Assembly (NCBI GenBank): GCA_963691705.1
Contig: OY829538.1
Coordinates: forward strand, 81,412,781 to 81,476,780
Origin: Viola odorata
Lineage: Eukaryota > Streptophyta > Magnoliopsida > Malpighiales > Violaceae
Direction: 5' to 3'
DNA length: 64,000 nt
Made by a program: the position numbers and the translations under genes. The notes under the pieces were generated by a model. It searched no databases, was not told the origin of the DNA, and was given only the letters and a program-made list of their open reading frames with translations. Below, one piece after another: positions 45,703 to 55,589 of this stretch. The first letter of the stretch is position 1, and each line of letters opens with the position of its first letter.

Positions 45703-46884
45703 TTAATTGAGTGCATTTCATATGTTTAGAAATGTACGCGATTTAGATTAAATTTCACTCTATCAACTAAGCCTTGGGCTCTCCACTTGAATTCCTTGAG
45801 TGAAATCGTTGAGTTAGAGATTACTCCTCCCGATCTCCCTCCGGGAAATCCCGATTTGTGCTTATATTGACAAATTACGTGAATGAAAGATATGTTTGTT
45901 AATTTCCAATTTCAATTTCGTGGTTGACAAGTTACATGGATTGATCATCGCTTCCTTGCGTGCTCTTCTCCGATTCCTTCATCTATCCTTTCATCCCTGG
46001 GTAAATTTCCATTACTCCCAACGTTCTTTTGTGTCATTTCTCCCCTGTCCATTCATATCTTGTTGTTTCTTTCCCTTGTGTCCATGGTCTCCTTAGAGAA
46101 CTCCCTTGGCCAGGTCCTCCATAAGCTCCATATATTATTCGATCATCTTACCCTTGGCCGGATCATATCAAGCGGTAGTGGAGCTCTTGGCCGCCTTGCG
46201 AGTTTTCTAGTTTTCGCAAGAAAAAAAATTCGAACCTTTCTTCCTTGAAAACCCTGAGTTTCGTGCATCTTTTTCAAAACCTATTTCAAGTGGGCTTTTG
46301 AGTGTTGGTTGTGATTACTTTGGCAAATTTAAAATTCACAAAAATTCAGAAAATTCTTTGGGTGTGATCTTGGTGTTCATCATATATTCTTGGTGTTCTT
46401 GGCCTTTGACACTTTTTTGATCCAAAATTATGTTACAAAAGTTTTAGCCAAGTGTTTGCCAATTAATTAATTATTTCCCCACTTGGCCAGCCATCAAACA
46501 TCACAACACCCTATCCATTCCATTTAAGGTTGCATGCCTAGACCTACACCCAAGATCCTTGACTTTTTGACTAAAGTGACCAACATTCCTAACTATAAGT
46601 GAATATTCCTAACTAAATGTGCCCCACTTCATTACTCCAAGTTTAGGACTTCTTATTCCTATCCTAGTAGTCTAAATCAAGTCCGAAACTTAAGTCCTAA
46701 ACCAACTTTTAAAAAAAAAACCTTAAACTTGAGTCCTAAACTCTTGAGTCTTTTACTTATTTAAATCTTTTCTTTCCATCTTTCGTTGAGTATTTGCGAA
46801 TGAACGCTTGACTAGAATCACAAGTTTGTCTATGGCAAGGAATTGTGTGGTGAGCAAGCTTTGTGTGTGAGGATTTCTTGAGCG

Positions 46885-47110
46885 TTTTGTGCGGCTATCT
46901 TTTGTGAGTGATTAAACACGAGTGTTAAACACGCAAGGAAGAGAATTATTTTCTAACCTTTGTTTAAGTGTGCAGGTACGGATGAACGCGTAGTTGAGTG
47001 CTTGTGAGCACGTATTTTTTGAGTGACCTAAACACGAGTGTTTAAACACGTGAGGGAGAGATTATTTACTAACGCCTATATATCTAGTTTGTTTCAATTT
47101 TGCAGGTACA
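46885..47110. repeat. Diverged direct repeat, each copy ending GCAGGTAC
   Basis: Two copies of about 110 bp share GAGTG..TAAACACGAGTGTT..AACACG and both end in a pyrimidine-rich GCAGGTAC. They lie in the leader just before the gag-like ORF. Each end resembles a 3' splice site followed by a donor. Confidence 0.6.
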
Positions 47111-47127
47111 AAAAATAAATTATTATA

Positions 47128-47394
47128 ATGTCCGGAAGAAGTAGACCTAGTTCTAGTGGCAATAGAAGTGCCGAAGCCCTTGACCAAATCCCTACAGCCT
47201 TGGCTGATTTAAAGGCTACTGTAGCCAAGACAGGGGTGCGCCTCACCTTGATAGAGGAGACTATCAAGTCTCGTGGCCGGGAGGAGGACAAGTCCTCTAA
47301 TGTCCCTATTCGTCCGACACCTCTAAGGAACCTACCGCCTACGTCCCACCAGGACCCCCTCAAGGAAAGGGCAGTACTTCACAACTGCAGGCAG
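47128..47394 (+). pseudogene. Truncated gag-like ORF
   Basis: About 89 residues from the ATG at 47128, with a Ser/Arg-rich start and a short helical region (ALADLKATVAKTGVRLTLIEETIKS in outline). The reading frame leaves the element at the junction near 47395 and continues into unrelated NLR flank. The Gag identity is inferred from context. Confidence 0.4.
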
Positions 47395-47838
47395 AAAAAA
47401 AATATTAAATCCATTACTTCACAAATTGTGTTGCTTGCAGTACAAATTTGTAAATTTATAATTATTAAAAATAATGATACAGCAAAACATGCAATGTGAG
47501 TGTGAAAAAAAGAAGAGGACAGTTGAAGGGCAAATAAATTGAGCATAAAAAAGAGTAATAATGCGGCAATCAAGACTATTCAAACAAAAGGCTGTAAATT
47601 GATACAACTGACTTTGAATTAACGTATTCAATATTTTCTTATACAAAATGTAAACGTTTGTCTTGTATCTAACTTTTGTATTTTCAATGGCTCAGAACCC
47701 CCATTGCTTCAATACTGGACTGGCCCCACCCTAGGCTAGAGATGAAAGAAATATGTGAGATTCACAAGTATAGATGGAGTTCCAAACGTCAGATGGGAAT
47801 GATGGGATGTTCGAACTTGGAACTCCAAGAAGACCACA
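47395..47838. repeat. 3' flank of NLR copy C, matching the flanks of copies A and B
   Basis: From TATTAAATCCATTACTTCAC onward this matches 27680-28010 and 35460-35960. The abrupt start next to the gag-like ORF marks the left breakpoint of the copy C unit. Confidence 0.8.
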
Positions 47839-50800
47839 CTAGCGAATCCAGATACGATTAATATCCATGCTGGGGATGTGAGAAATGAATGGCCAATCCA
47901 CCCCTTTCTCCGGTTGACATCTTTCTGTCAGCAAAGGGCATCCACTTATATAAAGGGAGGAGAGGGAAGTGGGCAGCTTCTGGTTCTGATTTGGCTGCAG
48001 GGATTGGAGTTTATCGCAGTGGTAGATCCACAACGACATGAGAGAGGTGAGGAGTTGAAGCCCGTCATAGTTTAGAGATTTCAGATTCGGAAACTCTACT
48101 ATCCTCAGACTGGTAAGAGTGGAGGGCAGCAGCATCGTCTTCTCAGGAAAGGATTCTTCCACCTCATCACAACCACCAATTAGAAGAGTTAAGAGGGAAG
48201 GAAGCATTTCCAAACCCCACTCATGCCGTCTTGAGAAAAGTTTCTTGCAATCCCGTACGTCTAGTTCTCGTAATTTGGAGTTGGAGCCGCCAAGATGCTC
48301 ACCCAGATTCGTAGTGAAAAACTCAATTTCCGGACACCTATCAATCCTTAAGATTTCCAAATTGGAGCAGAGACGAGACTCAGGCAACACCTTCAAATTT
48401 GGGCAATCAACCAAGTCAAGAGATGCCAAATTGGAGGAGAAATTAGGTGATCCTCCTTTGCAAAAGGATATTAATTTTGGGCATTCCCAGATTTTGAGTT
48501 CTATTAACATGGGGAAGCACTCTAACGAAAAACACTCAATCTCAAGCTGTTCACATGATTCAATCCTAATTTGAGCTACAGAGGGAAGGTGACTGGGCAA
48601 GGCCTTCCTTAGCTTTGGACATGACTCTATTTCAAGCTCTTGGAGAAGAGGGAAATTAGTCTCACTATCACCATCTGAGATCCATTCACACCATTCTTGC
48701 ATGCTTGTAATACTTAAATACCTGAGCTTCTTCATCGAATGTAACTCAGAACCAATGCTTGTGACTCCATCACATGATTCAATGGTAAGTCTCTCCAAAG
48801 ATGCCAACCGACAAACAGGTGGTAACGACAATATTTTACAATTTTCAATTTTCAGGCATACCATGCATGAGAAAGAAAAGTCTCCCACCCAATCTGCAAA
48901 TCTTTCACCCCCGTAACCATAAACGAAGAGAATTTTCAAGTCCGTATGAGGGACTAACTTTTCAAGCACTCGTTGTTGATGCAATGAGCAGTTACTGTTA
49001 TCTTCTCCATGATCCCATTTCAGCTCCAACTCCTCCAGATGTTGCTTACCCGTCAGAATTCCATCCATAGCATCTTCAAGATCCATCACATTTTGAAGAC
49101 CCTCAACAGAAAGACTTCCTCGTAGATTTTGAAGTTTCGCCAACTCTTTAATATCAGAACTAGACCCCGCCTGTTTCTGTTTTCCCACAACAAAATTGCT
49201 TAACTTTCGAAGTTTTGTCAGTTCACCCATGTGTGGTGGCATTTCTTGCAATCTTGTATTCGTAATATCAAGCAAAAATAAGTTGACTAACTTCCTCATG
49301 TTATTGGGGAGCTTGGTGAGCGTTCTGCATCCCCTCACGATTAAAATCTGCAAATTATAAAATTCACAAATAAATTCTGGTAGTTGTTGAATATCTGATA
49401 GACCAAACCTCAAATATCGTAAATGCTTCAGGATTCCAATTGAATCTGGTAGCTCGTACCCCCGAACATAAAGAGGTAGACGTAGCACCCTTAAGCTTTT
49501 AAGGGCCTCCAATGAATTGAACAACACTCCCATAATGTCTTCGGGTATTGAAAAAAGGGTTCGCAAAAAGTGTGGCTTGCCAAGAATACATTTCAAATCT
49601 TCGATTCCATACTGATCATCTCCTCTTTTAATATATGACAAATAACGAGTACGTTGAGTCACCAGCTTAAGGGAATTGACAGCCTCCAGCCTGGAGCAAA
49701 ATTCTCTTGATACAAGCGTAGCCATATCATTAAGAAGATCGTGCATAGTGAAAAATGTTTTAACAGAATCAGTACTTTGTTGCTGAAGAAAAGACCTGGA
49801 TACCAGATCTTCAAAGTATCTCTCACCTGTCATTTCCATATCATCTTCTCTTCGTGATGGGGCTATAAAACCTTCTGCAACCCATAAAAGGACCAATTCC
49901 TCCTTTTCAAATCGGTAATTCTTAGGAAACATTGCACAATAAGCAAAACATTGCTTCAGAGATGATGGGAGATAAAAATAGCTCAATTTAAGAGCCGGAA
50001 GAACCTCATCGTTGGTGGAAGCCCAGATATTGTTGTTAAGTATTTCCTTCCAGCGCCCAACACGTCTCTCGTAGCACAAGATACCTCCTAGTGCTTTTGC
50101 AGCTAAAGGTAAGCCATTGCACTTTTTCACCATCTCCCTACCAATCTTTTCCAAGGCAGGATATTCACGGTAACCTTTGTTACCAAATGCATGTTTTACA
50201 AACAAACGCCAACAATTATCTTCGTCTAGTCCTTTCAAATCGTGAATCTTAATAGAGGGCATGGTGCACGCCACAGTTGAATGGCGTGTTGTGACGATGA
50301 TTTTACTTCCCTGTCTTACAGACATGAACGGTTCCATCAAAGAATCCCATTCTTCTTGAGTAGCAACCCAAACATCATCTAGAACAAGCAAAACTTTATT
50401 CCCACTAAGCTTCCTCTCTAACTCACAATGCATTTGATTCGTAGTCATTTTATCAATGTCCTTCCCCAACTCGAGCTCCTTCAAAATCTCTCTCGTCACC
50501 TGGAAAGCTTCCAACACTTTCGGAACATAAACCCATATGGGTTTAAGATCAAAGCACTGCTGGACCCTGTCGTCCTTGCAGACCAACTTAGCAAGAGTGG
50601 TTTTACCCATCCCACCCATACCAACTATCAGAACAACTCCAACATTCATACCAATTCCATCATCAGATCGCAACAGCTCCACTACGCCTTCCTTATCACC
50701 ATCTCTTCCATAAACATATGAAGCATCAACCAGAGATGTTGTTGGTGATGAAGCATCCAATTTTAGGGATCTTTCTTCCCCGGTACTATTTTTCTCCTTC

Positions 50801-51780
50801 AAACCAAGGGGACCCATCTGCTTCATTAGATGTTCTAGGGTCTCATGGATCTCTTTCAACCTAGGATTCATCTCTCCTACACTCATCTCAGCATCGGCAC
50901 TGGTCTGGGCACCACCACTTTCGATCTTCAATTTCAGAACTTCATAAGCAACCTCATCCAAGAAATCTTCAGCTCTAAAGGCAGCATCTTTCAGATCGTC
51001 GAGCCATTCTAGGACATCACGATCAGAAAACTGCTTCTGCTCCGCATCACCAATAACCTTGGTAACGGTTCTCAAGGTTACCTTCAACTTCTGCAACTGT
51101 CCCTCGTCGCCCACTGGCCTTTTGGTGAGTGATGCAGATTGTCTTTTTAGAACTTTAAGTTCAGCATCAATATTTTGCACAATCAACGTTATAAGCTCAT
51201 ACTCAAGTCTATCAAAACGACAATCAAACAACAAAATTAAAATTAAGTCAATCCAAGCGAATGACAGTATTAGCTGGTTTTTAAGTGAAAAAAAGTTAGT
51301 TGCTATGAAAGAAAAAAGTTACCTGATGATTTGTGAATTCCATCCCGCTATATTAGCTGCTTGCTCCAAGTGAGAGCTCACCTCGTTCAGATCCATCTCC
51401 CCCTTCCGTAGACGTTCTTTGAGCTTATCAAAAGCAAGTCCAAATTTTCCAGTTTGCTTTTTGATGTCCGATGGATCTACTCCGTAGAACACAGGTATAA
51501 CGATCTGACCGTTAAGCTCTTTGCACTGGAGGATCTTTGCAAGTTCTTTCAAGCACCATTTAGAATCTGCATAGTTCTCGGAAAAAATGACGAGAGAAAT
51601 AGTGGATTTTTCAATGGCAGTGAGAATAGATGGAGAAATGCCGGCTCCTCTGTTCATGTTCTCATCATCGAAAGTCAAGATTTGTTTCTTGTCTAAAGCG
51701 GCACGGAGGTGGCTTATGAAACCCTTGCGAGTGTCCTCTCCCCTAAAACTGAGGAACACATCATAAGAAGAAGAAGCCAT
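47839..51780 (-). CDS. NLR copy C: TIR-CC-NB-ARC-LRR fusion resistance protein
   Basis: Model: complement(join(47839..51208, 51323..51780)), 1,275 residues from MASSSYDVFLSFRG. Exon 1 encodes a complete TIR domain (1-150) with the putative NADase Glu79 in SKWCLKEL. The 114-bp intron (CATCAG|GTAACT ... TTTTGATAG) falls where TNL genes have theirs and joins SQII-R-LEYELITLIVQNI in frame. Exon 2 carries a TNL-like linker, then an Rx-type coiled coil (about 185-270, WLDDLKDAAFRAEDFLDE) and NB-ARC with GMGGMGKTT at about 349, VLLVLDDVW, GSKIIVTTR, CFAYCAMFPKNY and MHD at about 641. LRRs run to the end. The NB-ARC is of CC-NLR type (LDDVW, MHDLLND), not TNL type. A frameshifted BED finger lies upstream. 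No disabling change is seen. The protein would be an intracellular immune receptor with two N-terminal signalling domains. Confidence 0.85.
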
Positions 51781-51960
51781 TCTCGTTGGTTCCCTGTTAA
51801 CTTCAACTGATCTTGAACATTCGGCCGTTTCTACTTCCCTTCTTTGGACTGCCTCTTTAACATCCTCCAGCACGCTTTCACAGATCCTAGTCAAATGATG
51901 CCGGAATGTTTCGGGGTTGAACTTCCCATGGAAAAGGATGGCCACAAAATTGACATACCC
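51781..51960 (-). pseudogene. Fossil BED zinc finger upstream of copy C TIR
   Basis: One minus-strand frame reads VCQFCGHPFPWEVQP, aligning with CEFCGRPFSW of copy B. One extra C in a C run near 51917-51923 then moves the continuation ETFRHHLTRICESVLEDVKE into the TIR frame. The TIR frame itself has no ATG before 51780, so this is now 5' leader sequence. Confidence 0.75.
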
Positions 51961-53694
51961 AGCTTATTTCATTATCATTCCGCTGATGTTCATAACATTC
52001 CCATCATCCATAGCTATATTTCCTTTTGCTATATCTACTTTTGAAAAAATCAATTAGAAAAAAAAGATTTATACAAATCCAGACACTTAGACTCCATAAA
52101 TCGAAAGAGAAGAAGAAAAAGTAGCAATTACCTGATTGATTAGAATTATAGGGAAGATGGAAGAGAAGTATAAGAAAACACAGACAGAGAATGAAGGATA
52201 TCTCTTGAACAAAAGTCTGAATAATGCATTACTACTTGTCTACTTCCATTGCCAAAACCAAGACTTTGTGGAAAATCAATCAAATGTGGGGCCGTGGTTT
52301 GCTTATCTTCGATGCCCAATTTCATTACTTTTACTACTTTTACTACAGTGACTCTCCTTGAAGAGGGATATAAAAGTTTTCTTTAATGGAGTAAAAGTTT
52401 ATACCTAAGTTTCAAATGTAAAAAAAATGATAAGGTAAAAGTTATAATTGTATATAAAATATATAAAATAAATATTTATTATAAATTTAAAATTCTTAAA
52501 ATGCTAAAATTAAATTAATTTTGCGTTAGAATATTATTATAATGAGTAATTTTTTGAATGTTTAAATTTAAAAATTAAAATTAAATCATTTATGTTCAAA
52601 TCGCACCTTCATATATAAAAAAAAGTACAATTCAATATATATGAGTCATATATAAAAAAAAAACAATAAAATAAATAAACTAATACGTAATTACTAATTT
52701 ATAAGTTATAATTATACCTAAAATTATTAAATATATATTTATCATAAACTTAAAGTCCTTAAAATCTTAAAGTTAAATTAGTTTTTCAGTAATGTATTAC
52801 CCAAATTGACTAGTTTATTAAATTTTTATATTTAAAATTTAATAATTAATGAATAAAAATAAATTTTTGTAATTTAAAAAGGACATAGAAGATCTACTTA
52901 ATAGATTCTTAATAGATGAAAATGAGCTACCACGCGCAATTTCTTTAGATTTTTGAGCGTTAATGAAAGTGAGTTCGCGGGACAGGACAATGGTAAGGGG
53001 CCGTCGGCATAGTTGTCGTTTCTTGTTTACCCTTTTTTTTTAAGAGAGAAAACAATAAACGCTTTCGGCTGCCGGCCATATACTGTTGCTGCAATCATGC
53101 ATTATTGTAGGTCATTATGATGTCATTTCCTTTTACTCTATAAATCAAAGAATAAATTGGCACAAATCCTTTATAATATATATATATGTTGTTGTATCTA
53201 GACAAATATTTGATACACCTTTAAAAAAATTGACAAATTATTGATATATGTTGTTTAAACCTTTTTTATTGGATTTGTGCATTCTTTGATTTAGAAATAA
53301 CCAAAACTAAACAAGAAACAAACATAGAGCAGTAGAAGTGCTAGCTCCTAGTCCGAGCCCATTACTAAAGTCATCTTTATGGGCCATGTTCGCATGCACA
53401 AGCCAACAGACGATTCCCACTCAACCATCAAATGTTCATCAAATAATAAAAAGATACTCACCAACTAGTTAGAGACTACTACTACTACATTAATCATTGT
53501 TAAGAGTCTTAAGACAATAAAATATAAAGGATCCAGCTGACTCCTTGTACCTGTGGCAAAAAGCCATTATAAGAGCCTTCACATCATCATAGTTTACATC
53601 GAGAGTCCAACAACAAACCAAATACATCTTGCACATAACCTCTACAAAAAGAGTGTAAATCTCGCACGCGCAAGGTGGACGGAGACTCCGCCCA
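51961..53694. other. 5' flank of copy C and intergenic region
   Basis: About 51960-52975 matches the 5' flank of copy A. A probable leader exon of copy C ends near 52133 (minus strand, CAG|GTAA). From about 52980 to 53694 the sequence is unique, and the part next to 53694 is the probable 3' UTR of BUD31. No other gene. Confidence 0.55.
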
Positions 53695-54676
53695 TCAATC
53701 TCCACTGGCACACCCGTGGCACCCGCAATGGACACACTCTATGACCTTCTCTTCTCTCAGGTTCTTGGGTACTCGGCACACACATGTAGTGGCAAAGTTG
53801 TGATCACGTGGCTGCATGCATCTTAAGCAACAAAGGCGTTCATAACCCGGCTGCATTATTCAAACACAAACCCCATAAAAATGGGGCAAGTCAGATGTCT
53901 ACACAATATCAGAACTTTCATGGTATATCAAAAGTGATTATGATTCTAACGATTCTCCTCCTCACTGAAAACAGATATCTTAAAGTTAAATGTTCAAGGA
54001 ACTGTAGCACTAAGAAAAAAGACAAAACAGCTGCACAACTAAGTTCACACAAGGACCGACTTGTATGAATGCTGAAGGTAAAGAAACTCCATAAAACTAT
54101 AAAAAGCTAAAGTAAGTTTATCTTAAGCAACTTCGTCTCAACATTATTCTCACCCGCAAATAAAACAGTCAATAATTACAAACATAGAGAAAGAAGTTTC
54201 TGAAACTATATTCTTCCACTTCGCAATCAGATTGCAATCAGAACAGTCAGCAATTGCAAATACAGAGAAAAAGAAATTATGGAACTAACCTTCTTCCACT
54301 TTGCAATTAGATTGCGATCAGCATATCCCTGGTCCAAACAGAATTCATATAATTCTCTAGAAATCTCCTTTCGCCTATGGTAAAGATCAAAGATGTATCT
54401 GCTTTTCTGATGAGCAATTTTAAAAATAGGCCAGAGAGTCTCACACTTTCTCTTCCCATCATGTGTATCATTCTCAGCTGCCAAAAGTAACACAAACACA
54501 AAAGCAAAAAGAAGTATATAAGAGAACAATAAGAAAAATAAAGATCCAGTATTAGGTACTATAATGGAAAAGGCAAACAAACCTTCTCGCATCTTCGCTT
54601 GTAGTTCAAGGAGTGTAGGCTCAATCAATTCCCATCCCTCTGGGTATCTCACGCGATTTGTCTTCACCTTAGGCAT
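53695..54676 (-). CDS. BUD31: BUD31 homologue (G10 family spliceosome protein)
   Basis: Model: complement(join(53695..53850, 54290..54477, 54583..54676)), 145 residues, the usual length of the family. It starts [20 protein letters not shown]. The middle exon encodes [21 protein letters not shown]. The last exon holds the Cys-rich zinc-binding end, YERLCCLRC, then CVCRVPK, then [16 protein letters not shown]. Both introns are GT-AG and keep phase (MRE-A and KK|PGY). BUD31 is a core component of the activated spliceosome in the nucleus, and nearly every position matches the known family. It is transcribed away from the SDR/CIA30 gene at 55590 and probably shares its promoter region. A duplicated piece of its middle exon lies in the intron. 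Confidence 0.95.
54165..54320. repeat. 78-bp tandem duplication spanning the end of BUD31 exon 2
   Basis: Both copies start ACAGTCA and run 78 bp. The gene-side copy holds the exon end [10 protein letters not shown] and its donor AAG|GTTAGT. The intronic copy still reads [10 protein letters not shown] but has AATATAG in place of the donor, so it should not be spliced. Confidence 0.8.
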
Positions 54677-55589
54677 TTTATTTGCAGAATCTGCCAGCAT
54701 ATCTTTAACATCAGTTAACCAAACAAAAAATAAAAAAAGAACAACAAAACAAATAGGAAAGATTACATGGTAACTTAGCCAACCCCGGCCAGGGTCACAA
54801 AAACCAAGATTCCCACCGGCAACACCAAAAGTCCACAGATTTTTTGGGTCTTTTTCGAATTTCATTTTAATAGCAATACTCGCAAACAGGCAGACGTTTA
54901 TACACGAAATTTTGTAAATCAGAGCAAAAAACACAGAAATTATAATCATGGTGTTCTCAGCTCGTTTTCCTATCGTATTAACAAATCAAATATCAAAACC
55001 ACAAGTGTACTCCCAACGTCGTATAAATTTAACAACTCAGAAATAAAATACCTTGGTGAGAGGAAGGTGTCCTCTCCTGAGCAGCGGCGCGCAGAGAAGG
55101 TGGTGTTGGGCTTGGGAGGAGGAGGCGACGGCGGATGAGAGAAAGTGGTCTTGACCGCGGCGCCGGTTGAGAGTAGTGGACCTTGGGCGGCGGACGGATT
55201 AGGAAACGAGAGGCAGAAGAGAAAATGATTTGAGCAGAACAGCGCCGGTGAGTGGCAGATTGAGAGCAGGAGGCGGTGGTGTTGGGATTGAGTATTTTCA
55301 GATGCAGTGTTTCTATACAAGCACTATGGGCTTTAGATAGGAAAAACAGACAGATCGGCCCACGATAGAGCCCAGCCCACTATCATAGAAAGGTAATCAT
55401 CCAAAAAGCAGACACGTGTAATCATTACCTATTCGTCCATTTCCCAGTGATGACTGATGAGTGCAGTGATGATGAATGTACGTTTGTGGTTCATATTACA
55501 AACAATAACACTGCATCTCCCTGCAATTTTGTTCCATCTCTGATGAAGTAAATTAGCAGATAACTTTTTTTCGTCTTGAAAGTAAAGGA
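54677..55589. promoter_or_regulatory. BUD31 5' leader and shared divergent promoter region
   Basis: A GC-rich block (55053-55300) looks like the BUD31 leader exon, ending in a minus-strand donor CACCAAG|GTATTT at 55052, with a leader intron down to near 54700. The roughly 270 bp from 55320 to 55589 then separates the two divergent transcripts. Start sites are not determined. Confidence 0.5.

Larger units (their letters stand above)
44490..47394 (+). mobile_element. Truncated LTR retroelement (probable 5' LTR, leader, start of gag)
   Basis: The left part holds an LTR-like R/U5 segment (TATATATACTCATGTAATG, then AATAAAGC near 44970). A primer-binding-like TGGTAACGGAGTGA follows at about 45311. 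A long leader with repeats leads to an ORF from 47128 (MSGRSRPSSSGNRSAEALDQ) with the look of a gag N-terminus. The ORF runs into the NLR duplication unit near 47395, so the rest of the element is lost. Lineage and exact left end are uncertain. Confidence 0.5.

Noticed and set aside
51781..51945. N-terminal extension of copy C TIR in the same frame
   Set aside because: The extension has a GTG at its start and no ATG before 51780. It is better explained as a frameshifted BED remnant in the leader.
53490..53735. Open frame on the minus strand overlapping the end of BUD31
   Set aside because: It overlaps the last coding exon of BUD31 in another frame and continues into 3' flank. It has no domain of its own.
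54677..54949. Membrane-protein-like N-terminal extension of BUD31
   Set aside because: The hydrophobic frame upstream of MPKVK is leader intron sequence. The family starts exactly at MPKVK.
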